The notes under the pieces are model-generated. The model was not told where the DNA came from, made no database searches, and saw only the letters and a list, made by a program, of their open reading frames with translations. Positions 8,871-19,314 of a stretch of 33,969 nucleotides of DNA are shown here, piece by piece; the stretch's first letter is position 1; each line of letters opens with the position of its first letter. The translations under genes were made by a program, and so were the position numbers. Origin of the DNA: Zygnema circumcarinatum (Eukaryota; Streptophyta; Zygnematophyceae; Zygnematales; Zygnemataceae). Location of the stretch: contig CM074817.1 in the NCBI GenBank assembly GCA_037447605.1, forward strand, positions 114,489 to 148,457, written 5' to 3'.

Positions 8871-11797
8871 CGCCACCCCCCACATTTTGGTACCCAAACC
8901 CATCGAAGGACCCCTTGGGTTTGAGAGGGAAGGCGTAGGAGGGCAGAGTGTAGCGGTTTCCTCCCAAAGGAACAATGTTGTAAGAGGAGAGAGGGCGGTA
9001 ATTTGTGGCCTCCACTACCAAAGCAAGAAGGGGCTTTGTGCCGATGTTCTTGAAGCTCACAGAGTACGAAAAGACAGTGCTTTTGCCATCCGGGGAGGGA
9101 TACTTTGACAGCAATTTCTGCGAAATAATGACTGTTGGGCCCCCTGCATGGGAAGTTCAATAGAGCAGATGTCGTCAGAGAGCTTCTTAATGCTCGGAAT
9201 TAGTCTGTAAGGTGTCTCGATTTTTGCTATTTTTTTTTTTTTTTTTTTTTTTAATGAAAGGAATTGAGAGTTGCCAGAAATCAAAAAGTTTATGCATGGC
9301 ACTATTTTTTTTGTTTGTTTTTTATTTGAGGTCAAAATGCCTCTACCTTTTGATGGAGGCGAGCCCTTTGGCGGAGGGCGAGCAGTCCTTGAGGGCGTGG
9401 GGGCTCCTCTCGAGAATTGGGCCCCGCAGTCATACAATTTCCCGGCAACGAATGCGGTCGGAATTTTATTTGGGCATGTGATCACTTCACCTGAAATTGC
9501 ACAAAATCAAAAGCATAGTTAAAGCCTGCATGAATACCACCACGGTTAAGTAAAATATGGAAGGAAATAATAGCCCATCAGCTTCACAAGTTACTATGCG
9601 CATAGTTCAATACATGCTATAATTCGTAAGGGAATAGACAATTAAACAAACAAATTATATAAGTTCGATTTGAAGCAAAGCTAAATTTACATAGCAGCTT
9701 ATTAAAAATGTCTCAAACCTGTTGCGCTTGCGGTGAGCCGGACTGTGAAGGGACCCGTCAAGGGCGTCGAGGAGAGCAGGGAAAAGGATGCGCCCCAATC
9801 CTTTGCCAACGGTTGGAAGCTCGCTTTCTTCGCCTAAACCCGCACAAGTGAAGGGATGGGGAGGAGCGGGAAAACGAGACAGGGAGAAATAAGAGAGGGA
9901 GAGAGTGAGAGAGTGAGAGAGCGAGAGAGGGACGCAATAGTACGATTTCAAAACAAAGCACATATTCGTCCTTGTTCTTAGCGAACCGAACGAATTAAGA
10001 ACTAAGTGGTTAAAGTTACAATGGTTCCGAGTGTAATTCACACCTATCCACACAAGAACGACCCACGAAGTCAAGCCCGCAAGCCGCCCCATCACCATCA
10101 AAAGAAGCTTCGCCAACAAGCACGCGCCTTCCTCACCTGTTTGATAGCCATGGCTGCCACGGACCCGGGGCCGGCTCCTCCGCCCGGTACAACCCCAACA
10201 TAGTAGGCATTGAATCCCGGCAAAATTCGAAGCAACAAATTTTGGGACCCAAAGTTGCATGGCGTTCTGCCCCCACACAATACGGATTCAAACACACGTT
10301 TAGCCTTCCCTCTCCCTCTCCCTCTCCCTTCATGCGACCCTCTTCTCCCGCCTCCCTCTTTCACAAACCTTCCCAATAGAAGAGCAGGCTTCACTTCACA
10401 TGAGTTCAGTTCAGCCCTTGCTTGCAGAGAGAGAGAGAGAGAGGGCGAGGGCGGTGCCCGTAGCGACAGTGTTGGCCGTTGGGGTGTGCGCGTACCGCTC
10501 GTAGGCGACGGTGAGCACGCCTAGTGTCCGCAGGTCATTGGCCCGCCCCGGCACCGCGAGCGCGCCGAAGGCCGCCCCTGAGAGGTCGAAGTGCGTGTTG
10601 CCGCCGCCGCAGAAGTCGCCGCCCGGGCAGAGGTCGGTCATCGCGACCGCGACGCCCGTCGCCGAGCACAGGCTGCTGCTCGTGCACTGGACCTGCCCCC
10701 AACCGATTCCGTCCGCCCGCCCAACCGCAGCATCGACGGTCAGGATTCGCCAAGGGACTCTTCAATCGTGCGAGTTCAGGATCCTTTTGGATCGTCTGTG
10801 TCTGTCTGGAAGGGAGGGATGCCGTTCGGGAGCTGGCGGAAATGGTGACTGCGTGCAGGGAGGGTTAGAATAAGGGGAGGATAGGGAGGGCTTGCTGGGA
10901 GGGGGAGGGAGAGGGGGAGGGAGTGGGAGAGGGAGTGGGAGTGGGAGTGGGAGAGGGAGTGGGAGTGGGAGTGGGAGAGGGAGTGGGAGTGGGAGTGGGA
11001 GAGGTAGTGGGAGTGAGAGTGGGAGTGGGAGTGAGAGAGGGAATGGGAGAGGAAGTGAGAGTGGCAGAGAAGGGTAAGTGGAGCTGTACTTTGTAGCACG
11101 CTCCACAGCCGGCTCCGTTTAAGAAGAGAGGAGCGGACCCAGCAGCGATAATTTTCTTGTAGGGAGTGGGCGAGAGAGGGCCATAGCCGCATGCTCCACC
11201 TGCAGGAGGAAAAGGGGGGGGAGCTCACATTCAATAAAATGTAAATCACTCTCTCACTCTCTCTTCCTTACTCTCTCTCTCCCTCTCTCCCTCTCTCCCT
11301 CCCCCCCTCTCCCCCACTCTCCCTTCCCCTCTCCCTCTCCCCCTTTCTCTTTCTCTCTCCCCCACCTCTCTCCCCCTCTCACTTCTCTCACTCCCTTTCT
11401 TCTCTCTCCCTCTCTCCCCCTGTCTCTCTCTGTCTCTCTCTCCAAATCTCACTCTCTCTTCGTTCTGCATTCCGACTGAAAGTAAAACAAGACAGTAGTT
11501 AAACATTCCGAATCTGAGTAATATCATGCATAGCACTGGTGAAAGAAACGTATTTCCTTTTCACTCATCAGTTTTATTTAAAATCATGAAAAAAAATAAA
11601 GGTTTTATGAATTCATAGAGAGGGGGAGTTTCACCGTCCGTCCCATCGCCTTCCGGCTCTCCGTACCATGTCGCCTTGCTGGTACCTGAGAGACCTCCGT
11701 ACAACGCAACGCTAACTGACACATGTGCAAGGAACAGGGCGAGCGCTGCAAGGGGGCCACGTGGCGCCATCATTGCCTGCTTAAGCAATAGCAGCAT
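8851..11797 (-). CDS. Expansin with extra Pro-rich linker and CBM49-like C-terminal domain
   Basis: Model: complement(join(8851..9143, 9347..9490, 9719..9833, 10137..10266, 10496..10692, 11090..11199, 11635..11797)), 383 aa. All introns are GT/AG and the phases agree. The signal peptide covers about residues 9-31; an alternative start is Met9 or Met10. The first expansin domain (about 40-157) shows [29 protein letters not shown] and the HFD motif at 125-127. The second, grass-pollen-like beta-sandwich domain (about 158-264) includes [15 protein letters not shown] and a closing VITCPNKIP...QF. These two domains make up a normal plant expansin (about 250 aa). Residues 265-287 are a Pro/Ser/Arg/Lys linker. 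Residues 288-383 resemble the cellulose-binding module CBM49 (YSVSFKN, then [10 protein letters not shown] and FGYQN), but lack tryptophan. Likely a secreted, non-hydrolytic wall-loosening protein. Which ligand the tail binds is unknown. Confidence 0.92.
9230..9252. repeat. Poly-T run in expansin intron
   Basis: Twenty-three consecutive T on the plus strand (A on the expansin strand), inside the intron that separates the linker exon from the CBM49-like exon. A homopolymer of this length is also a likely sequencing-error site. Confidence 0.9.
10893..11070. repeat. GGGAGT/GGGAGA tandem repeat in expansin intron 2
   Basis: Hexamer repeats GGGAGT and GGGAGA are arranged in a loose 24-bp higher-order pattern (three GGGAGT, then one GGGAGA). 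The tract lies between the GCGACYK exon and the exon carrying the HFD motif. It is strictly purine plus T and interrupts no exon. Confidence 0.9.
11247..11456. repeat. CT-rich microsatellite in expansin intron 1
   Basis: About 210 bp of CTCTCTCCCTC-type repeats inside the first intron of the expansin gene. The transcript strand is therefore purine-rich here, the opposite polarity to intron 2. Confidence 0.9.
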
Positions 11798-11889
11798 TGT
11801 GAGGATTGGTTTGGATTGATTGAAGGAGCTATGGTGTGTCAGAAATGGGGAATTTTTAAAAATGAAAAGAAATATTTCACAGAAAGAGA

Positions 11890-12640
11890 GATGAAGGAGC
11901 CTCCTAAGGCCCTCTCCCTCTCAAATCCTTCACCCTTTCCCTCCCTTTCCCCTTCGTCTTTCCAAGCCCCTCTTCCTCGTCCTTGTCCTCTTCCTTTACC
12001 TCCTAGTCTCCATCTCATTTACATCCCCATTCCGGTCATTCTCCTCTCACTCTCTCTATTCTCCTCCCCTCCCCTCCCCTCCCCTCCTGTCTCTCTCTCT
12101 CTCTCCATGCTTTCTCAAACCCGCCTCCATGTAACTCTCCCTCTCCGGCCTTCTTGCCTTACGTCTATCTTTCATCCATCTCTCTCTCCCTCTCCCATCC
12201 CCTCTGGCTGTATTCACTCCCACTCCCACTCCCTTCCTCTCCTTATTAACCTTCAAACACGTTCAGATTCACTTATACACTCACCTCCCACTTCGCCTCC
12301 GCCTCTCTCTCCGCTCCTTCACCTCTCCCTCCTCCTTTTTCACCCTCTTTCCCTATATACCAATCTCTCCCTCCCTATCCCTCTCTTGCCCGCTTTCACT
12401 CTCTCTCTCCCTTTCCCCTCTCTCTCTCCCACTCCAATACTCTCTCTCCCTCTCTCTCTCCCTCTCCCTCTTCCTCTCTCTCTATCGCTCAGTATTTCTC
12501 CCTCTCTTCCCCCCCCTATTATCTCATTCTCCCTCTCTCTCCCCCCATCCCTTTCACTCTCTCCCTCCGCCTTCCTCTCTCGCTCTTTCTCTCTCGCTCC
12601 TCTCGCACCCTCTCTCTCGCTCCCTATCCCCTCTCCTTTC
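11890..12640. repeat. Long CT-rich pyrimidine tract
   Basis: About 750 bp dominated by CTCTCCCTC, CCTCCC and TCTCTC with few purines. It begins roughly 90 bp upstream of the expansin start codon. It keeps one frame open by chance, giving a Ser/Leu/Pro low-complexity translation without any domain. Confidence 0.85.
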
Positions 12641-12739
12641 TACTCCGACAACGGCGCCCTCACATTTGTCGGTGCATGTCACATCAATGTCGGTACCGTC
12701 GTCGCATTTGGTCGGTGGCCGCCGCACCGGACAACGAAA

Positions 12740-12786
12740 GCGACAAAAGCTACGAAAAGCGACAAAAGCTACGAAAAGCGACAAAA
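12740..12786. repeat. 19-bp tandem repeat, 2.5 copies
   Basis: The unit GCGACAAAAGCTACGAAAA occurs perfectly at 12740-12758 and 12759-12777. A third copy begins at 12778 and diverges after GCGACAAAA. Confidence 0.9.
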
Positions 12787-12889
12787 TGTTGTAGATTTCG
12801 CAAGATTGCTGACGGCTGACGTGTCATGCATTGGTTGGTGCGTCACTGCTATTTTTTGTTTGGCGTGCAGTCCTCCAATTACGATGTAC

Positions 12890-13551
12890 CACGTGTCACT
12901 GATCCACGTGGCGGATTCTATTGCATGCTGACGAAGGCGCCTAATTGGATGCTTCCGTCACACGTGGCGAAGAATCACTCGGACACGTGGGGACGACAAG
13001 GGTAGTCAAAGGTGATTTTTGACGTTGACAGCGAATTTTGAGATTTCGATTATTTCTGAAATTCTGAATCGGTATTTTGAACTGCGCGAGTCTTTTAAAA
13101 ACGGATTCATGCTCAGTTTGACATTTGTTTAACGGGGCTAAGGTTCTATGCGGTCAACAGAGCTGTTACTTGACTCCAATCTCTGTTGATCCTGAGAATG
13201 CTGAAATGTAATTGGCCAAATGACTTGACGGGATTTGAACTGCGAACAGTCTTGATTCACGGGAACTGGAACGGAGAGCCTATCCTGCCATTCCATGTTC
13301 AACAAAGTAGAACTGTCGACGGGTTTAAAGAAAAAAGAAAGGAGTTCGTATGATCGGATTTTTCGGACCGTCGGATTTGTAGATAAAACACGGCGGCGAT
13401 GAAGTCACGTCATACACAAACCGGCGATTGGGGTACAAATTTCTTTTTGGTGAATTCTGGCTTTTTCTCTTGGTTTGTCGTTTTTCGTTGTCGTTAGAAA
13501 CCAGTTTTTGTCCACAAACTGGATTTGACATTTTGTCGTCATTGACACGTG
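12890..13551. promoter_or_regulatory. Cluster of five CACGTG G-boxes
   Basis: CACGTG occurs at 12890-12895, 12905-12910, 12961-12966, 12984-12989 and 13546-13551. Three of them extend to CACGTGGC, the ABRE/G-box core used in abscisic-acid and light responses of plants. Four fall within 100 bp, 1.1-1.2 kb upstream of the expansin start. Regulation is inferred from the motif only. Confidence 0.4.
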
Positions 13552-13721
13552 GCGGTCGCAGGGGAAGCAGGGACTCAATGGACGGTCACGATTCACTGCA
13601 CATCACGTCACAACTTCCGAATTTCTGGCTTTTATTTTTTCTGCCCGTTTCAATCTTTGGCTTTTCGAATTCCTGTCCCCGACTCCCCGCACTCAACAGT
13701 CAGTTGTCAAATTATTGATAT

Positions 13722-13800
13722 ACCATGAATATATCGTATTGGTATCGCGTGCGATATACCATAATCATATCGTAGGGGATGTATCGTATTGATATCGTTA
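13722..13800. repeat. Degenerate ATATCGTAT repeat
   Basis: Repeated words ATATACCAT, ATATCGTATTG and GATATCG recur at about 20-25 bp spacing, with a small palindrome TATCGCGTGCGATA near 13743-13756. No coding potential. Confidence 0.6.
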
Positions 13801-13891
13801 TGCTCTTCGTCTTCAGCCAATTGAAGTCTGAACTTCGGTCATCCACTTGCAAGAGAACCTTTCTAAAACCGAAAGCCGTTCTAGTGGTTCG

Positions 13892-13956
13892 CATGATCAT
13901 GTTCATGTTCACGTTAATGTTCATGTTCATGTTGATATTCATGTGCATTGCTCATG
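13892..13956. repeat. ATGTTC hexanucleotide repeat
   Basis: About ten imperfect ATGTTC units (variants ATATTC, ACGTTA and ATGTTG). Both strands stay partly open, giving His/Val- or Met/Phe-rich nonsense. Confidence 0.85.
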
Positions 13957-14184
13957 TATGGTGGTCACAAATGTTGTCAATACATTCCCCAAAGCCCTCA
14001 CGCTTGCCATGCCCGTCCAACGACACCCAAAAAACGGTCTCAACTCTTCAAAGCGTGCAAGTAAATAAGCGAAGAAAAAACAATCTCATTATACAAATGA
14101 ATACAATGTTAGACCTCGTACACCATTTGTCCACATCTTTCGTCCCCCATCATCATATTCACAGACGCCAAAACTGCTTGTACC

Positions 14185-14258
14185 GCCGTACTACATGCAT
14201 GCATGCATTGCAAGGCTGCCATGTATGGCATGTAGTACATGCACGGGCATGCATGGCC
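14185..14258. repeat. CATG-rich hairpin-prone cluster
   Basis: Contains CATGCATGCATGCATTGCA and several CATGG, ATGTAGTACATG and GCATGCATGG words just downstream of the BRM stop codon. It resembles the clusters in permease intron 1 and near 8655-8870. Confidence 0.6.
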
Positions 14259-17200
14259 TTATTCAAAAGCGGCTCCAGGCCTTCGCCTGCCCCCATCCGT
14301 TCGAGTTCGAGTCACGGGTTTGAACCATCCCTCCTCCCCCGCCTCCTTTCCTGCCCTAAAGCTCGGAGGTCCCTGAAAGGGCAGGGGAGGCCCATGAGGA
14401 GGAGGAGGAAGAGCAGCAGCAGCAGGAGGAGGAGGAGGAGGCATCCTTCCCCACCCTAAAGGAGCAGGGGGGCCCCTCCTCTCCTGCCATGGCGCCCCTC
14501 TCTCCTCTCTCCCTCTCTCTCCCTCCACATACGCTCCATTCCGCCCATTCGAAACTCCCATCTCACCCATCATCCCCCCAGCCTCCGGCCTCACTTCTCC
14601 ATTGCTCCCCATCTCCCTCTCCCTCTCCCTCCTCCTCCTCTTCTTCTTACGAACCACCATGTCTACTGGGTGCCATCCCGCTCCCCCCTCTCCTCCAGCA
14701 AGCTGTGAGCCTCCCATCTCCCGCACCCTCTCTGCAGTAAGTCCCCTCCTACCCAAACCCATACCTGGGCCGATCCTCCCGCCTCGGAAAAGCTCTCCTC
14801 CCCTTGGCAAATCGGCAGCTCGAGTGAGATCTGAACCCCGAGAAATTTCCGGCATGCGAGTCAAATCTGGCAGCGCTGCCCGAGTCAAATCTGGCCCCCC
14901 TCTATGTGCCCCTGTTCTCGGAGCCGCACTCCATGGGGGAACATTGACATGATCAAAATGGAGAGTGGGGAGGGAAATTGAGGGAGGATAAGGCCAGGGT
15001 GAGAGAGGTTTCAGAGGCCCAAAATCTGTGTCCGGAAAAGCAGCTTCCATTCGCTGAAAAAAGAGAGCGTGAAGGCGCCTTCCGTCTGACTGAATCTGCA
15101 GAGACATAGCCATCGACAAGTCGCTACGTCGATACGTCAGACAAAAAAACAAAAAAAAAAGGCAAAGAAATCTGTTCTATTGTCTCATCACGACTGGGTC
15201 ACTTTCACATTCACATTTTTTTAAGACCCCAAAATCCGGAAAATGTGAAAGTGAGGAAACGACCCACCTCTGGATGGTGGGAGTGAATGAGCAGTACTCC
15301 TTCCAGCAGGATATGCACATCTTCAGCGAACTCCACCACCCCCCCATAGTCTCCATGTTCTAAGCGTTCCTCTACAGCTCGAACATTAGGTGCTTTTATT
15401 CCCCTTCTTAAGAACCCTCCTTGCTCTGCTCTAGTAGACAGTTCTGCAAGCAATCCCGCCATCTGTCTGCCTTCCGGCTCAGCCCCACCCAACAGCCTAT
15501 CCAATAGAGCTTGGCACTGCAACAATGGCAGAAAAATCATAGCAACAAGTCAGTAAAAAACCCTTAAAAAAAACAAAAACAAGATACCTTAAAAAGGAAA
15601 TGAGTTGCAAACGGCCCGCCCCAAAAACACCTGTCGCTTACCTTTTTCTGCACTGCCTCCGGCATTCTCCCTCTACTTCCTTCCGGATGTCTGCCCCCTC
15701 TCTCTCTGCCCCACATTCGCTGTTCTCTGGGCCTCTCCCTCTCCCTCTCCCTCTCCCTCTCCCTCTCATGTCCCCATGCTCTCCCCTCCTCCATTCCCTC
15801 CCATGCGGGACCCCTCCTCCCTCCCCTCCCTACTCCTCCCATACCTCTCCCCTGCGTATATCCCTCCCATCGGCTTCTCACGGTTTGTTGACTGCCTACG
15901 TTAGCCGCTCCCGCTACCCAATCAGAGGCTCCCGGCCTTCCTAGAGAGGGCTCCAATCGCCTTCCGCCACCTGGCAGCTCCACATGTCTCCCTCCTATTG
16001 GTAAATTTGAACGGAGCCTTTTTGCTTCAGGAGGAAGGCTCCGAACAAGTCGGCTATCATCTCCCTCCTCGTCTCCCTTTTCTCCCACTAATTTCCGTTT
16101 CTGAGACTCACTTGCTCCAGTAAGTAAGGAGACATTGTCTCTTCCGTTGGGTTTATGCCGCTTTCTGAGTGGGAGTACGCAGTCAGCATCTTCTACCGCT
16201 ACTCCATCTACTCCCCACACCTCTCCCTCCTCTCCCTCTTCATTCAGCTCACCTTCCTCCGTTACTTCTTTCTGCGCCTTCCTCTCCCTCCCTCCCTCTC
16301 TCTCGTCCCTCTTTCCGACTGGCCGACTTCGAGCACCTCGTTTCCCTTTTTTTAGCACGGATGGTAGAGGCCCATCCTGCCCGTCCTTTACTGAGGGTAA
16401 GATTTCCTCTCTCTCTTCTATCTCTTCTTCTTCTTCTCCTTCTCCTCCTCCTTCTAAATTTGCAGCAATCTCTCCTTCTTCAAGATCCTCCTTTTCTGCC
16501 TCAGCTTCACTGCCTTTTCTGCTATTTTCTGTCTCTGAGGGAGAATTAATTGAACACTGTTCTAAGGAAGAACCGGCTCTTCTCCTACTAGTGGTTCTCT
16601 GCTGTTTTAAAAAAACTACTTCCTCAAGCTCAGCTCCATCATTGTCTCTTTCTCTCTCATCCGGCAATACCTCCTTCTCCGGCTCCTCCTGCTCCTCCTC
16701 CTTCTCCTCCTCCTCCTCCACCTCCTCCTCCTCCTCATCCTCATCTTCACCTTCCGCTTCTCCCTCCTCTACTTCAGGCTCGTCTCCTTGTTCCACACCT
16801 CTCTTGGCATCGGCGATTATGCCCTCCCTGTCCTCTCCATTCTCTCCCCCTTCCTCATCCTCTTCCTCTCCCTCTCCCTCTCCCTCTCCTTCTCCCTCTT
16901 CCTCTCCTTCCTCCTCTTCCTCCACCTCCACCCTCCCATTACCTCCCCCCTGTTGATCCTCACTCCCCTCCAGCTCTCCCTCTTCTCCAGAAAGCTCCTC
17001 TTCTCCCTCCTGCTCCTCCTCCACATCTCCCTCTTCGCTCACTCCTCTCTCACTCTCCCCCCCTTGAGACCCTTCCTCCGATTGCTGCCTGAGAGATGCA
17101 AGTTCGTCATCCTCTCCCTCACTCGCACTCTGCTCTCCCTTTCCTTCATTATCAACTTCCTGTCCTCCTATTCCAACCCCGCCCTCCATCTCCTCTAACT

Positions 17201-18116
17201 CGTCCTCGTCTCCCTCCCCTTCCCCCTCTCCCTCGCCCTCCCCCTCCTCGCTGCTACCATCCTTCGCGCCTACCGTCCCATCCCCCAACCCCATCAATGC
17301 CCCCGCTCTCTCCCTCTCTCCCTCCCTCTCACTTTCCGCCAGCTTGTTCAGCCCTCTCATTCCTCTCCCATGCGTCGTATCCTCTACCACCGGCTGCGCC
17401 GCCTTCCTGAGTGGTGCCTTTGCCGTCAACTCCTGTGCCCTTACCACTTCCTTAGAGCCACAACGCAACCATTTCGGAACTTCCTCGTGGTTTTCGAGCA
17501 GCTCGGGCCACTCCTCCTGCGCATCCATGGCTTCAAAGAGATCTAATTCCTCATCCGTGCGGGCAATCAACCGGTTTACTTCCTGCAAAAATGAAGAATT
17601 TAACAAATCAGTAACAATACAAAGCACGAAAAATCATGTATCTGAAACCTAAAAGGAAAAATAACGGGGTAGTTTACCTGCATGCTTGGTACTGAATGTA
17701 CACTCTGTTGATATCTTTCTTCATCATGAAGGAGAGCTTCTAAAGTCATTCTTCGCTCTTCCTGTGTCGTCCTTTGGTCAAACCTCCCAGCATTGATGAC
17801 TTCATCCGCCATATCAATCTTATGCTGCTGAATGTTATTCCGTACCAAAGTCTCAATAGAACCCATATAAGGGTCTCTCACTTCCATATCTTCCTCCCCC
17901 TCTTCAGGAAGCCCACCGCTCCCAGACCCACCCCTCTTCTTCTCCTCTCTCCCACTCTTAGTTTTGCTGCCTCTCTCCCCCCTTACCTTCTCCCCCTTCG
18001 CCTTCTCCTCTCGTTTGAGTTCCCGCTCCCGTCGCTCCCTCTCCCGTCTCTCCCTCCGTCGGTCCTCCTTCTTGAAAAACGGAGTAGTCTCTACCACAGC
18101 CTCCAAGTAAATCACT
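14259..18116 (-). CDS. BRM: BRAHMA-type SWI2/SNF2 ATPase, C-terminal part only (5' end missing at gap)
   Basis: Model: complement(join(14259..15095, 15268..15516, 15642..17582, 17678..>18116)), 1154 codons, all exon ends in phase 0. The first visible exon has NNIQQHKIDMADEV, INAGRFDQRTTQEERR and LLHDEERYQQ, and the next begins EVNRLIARTDEELDLFE and later VPKWLR. Together these are the SnAC region of plant BRM, which anchors remodeler to histones. Exons 15268-15516 plus the start of 14259-15095 match the C-terminal bromodomain-like region (LLDRLLGG, HHPEIQ, FFQRMEAAFPDTDF). The usual bromodomain Asn is not evident. Between them an exon of 647 codons is mostly Glu/Gly/Asp low complexity, with an ERERER run. 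The tail is Pro/Arg/Gly-rich. The helicase core and N-terminus are missing: the frame runs straight into the N gap at 18117. It would act in the nucleus as the motor of a SWI/SNF complex. Confidence 0.9.
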
Positions 18117-18126
18117 NNNNNNNNNN
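18117..18126. other. Assembly gap (10 N)
   Basis: Ten N separate the truncated BRM exon from Ty1/copia pol sequence. The fixed size suggests a scaffolding placeholder, not a measured distance. The adjacency of BRM and the retroelement is therefore not proven. Confidence 0.95.
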
Positions 18127-19260
18127 GGAGAGCATCTACATGAAGCAACCGGAAGGGACGGTTGAACCAGGAGCCGAGCACCTGAGCTGCAGGCTTGTGA
18201 AGAGCCTCTACGGGCTCAAGCAAGCTCCAAGGATCTGGTATCAAAAGATACACGAACTGCTCTTGAAGAATGGCTTCACCCGCTTCCAAGCAGACCACTC
18301 GGTCTACAAGAAGGGAGAAGGAGCGGCTCAGATGTTCGTCGGCATCTACGTCGATGACTTGATCATTGTGAGCGCTTCAATGGTGAGCATTCAGGGCCTC
18401 AAGGACCTGCTGAGAAAGAGCTTTCAGATGAGTGATCTTGGACCTGCGGAGTACCTCTTAGGAATTCAGCTTAAGAGGGGAAAGGATAGCAGCATGTTCT
18501 TAAGCCAGGAAGAAGCACGTGAGGGAGGTGCTAGTATGTTTAGATGATAGTGTACTCGTGCTCTCCCCCATGGCATGGAGCATCAGCCTATCGTCACATG
18601 AGCTCGCTGACGCACCGGGGAGAAGGGAGATGGAGAAGATCCCCGCAGAGCCGCCAGATCGGCAGCCGATGACCTCATGGTGGGAACGCGCCCAGATCTC
18701 GCCAAGGCCGTGAGTACGGCCAGCCGGTACATGGAGAATCCGGGGGTACAACATTGGGAAGCGGTTAAGAGGATCTTTCGATACCTCAAAGGTACGCTTC
18801 ATTATGGAATCCGATTCGAGAGGGGGAGCGGCAGCGAAGTGTACGGATACACCGACGCTGATTGGGGAGGTGACCCGGATACGGCCAGATCGACATCTGG
18901 ATACGCGTTTCTGAACGCGGGCGGCGTCATTTCTTGGAGTTCGAAACTGCACGAAACGGTGGCGTTATCTTCTACCGAATCTGAGTATATGGCCGCGTGT
19001 CACGCAGCCAGGGAGGCCGTGTGGATCGCGCTCTTCTTTGATGAGTGTGACCGACCACAACTCCCGGTGCAGATTCTGTCGGACAACCAATCTTCGATCG
19101 CGCTCATTGAGAACCCGGTATTTCAGCGGAAGAGCCAGCATATCAAGATCTAGTCTCACTTCAGGAGAGAGTTAGTGGATGTTGGAGAGATTTGGTGTCA
19201 TCTGCACCTACGTGACATGGCGCAGATGCTGACGAAGGGAGTTCTGTTCGACAATGTGGA
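18127..19260 (+). pseudogene. Ty1/copia pol 3' part: reverse transcriptase end plus RNase H
   Basis: The sequence starts inside the reverse transcriptase at the gap (YMKQPEGTVEPG), followed by SLYGLKQAPRIWYQ and the YVDD catalytic box at 18347-18358, and then DLGPAEYLLGIQLKRG. The frame breaks near 18520-18546. It resumes at about 18677 with RPDLAKAVSTASRYM and the RNase H region (YTDADWGGD, SSTESEYMA, SDNQSS, SQHIKI), where the acidic catalytic residues are kept. An in-frame TAG at 19151 precedes the usual HF-R-E-V-D end. The 5' part is lost at the gap. The downstream neighbour is LTR a. Not functional as read. Confidence 0.9.
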
Positions 19261-19314
19261 GAACAATCACCTCCTCGGATTGGGACCCATCGTGCCCAGC
19301 TGCAAGCAAGGGAT

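Larger units (their letters stand above)
11798..14258. other. Spacer upstream of expansin and downstream of BRM
   Basis: Both flanking genes run right to left, so this holds the BRM 3' UTR and the expansin promoter. It contains a long pyrimidine tract, a 19-bp tandem repeat, a cluster of CACGTG boxes, an AT-rich repeat, an ATGTTC hexamer repeat and a CATG cluster, listed separately. A 371-codon open frame over the pyrimidine tract and a 226-codon frame at 13779-14459 are low-complexity artefacts. Confidence 0.6.

Noticed and set aside
9655-10278. 207-codon minus-strand open frame
   Set aside because: Overlaps two expansin exons in the wrong frame; the true exons are defined by splice signals and expansin motifs.
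11816-12931. 371-codon plus-strand open frame
   Set aside because: It lies almost wholly on a CT-rich simple repeat, gives Ser/Leu/Pro low complexity without domains, and overlaps the expansin promoter.
13195-13310. tRNA-like motif (minus-strand GTTCAAATCCCGTC)
   Set aside because: A T-arm-like sequence is present, but no complementary acceptor stem or plausible anticodon arm lies at the right distance.
13779-14459. 226-codon plus-strand open frame
   Set aside because: Crosses the ATGTTC repeat, the CATG cluster and the antisense of the BRM terminal exon; no domain and no consistent codon pattern.
16135-16956. 273-codon Ser-rich plus-strand open frame
   Set aside because: Antisense of the acidic BRM exon; GAG/GAA repeats read backwards as CTC/TTC keep the frame open by composition.
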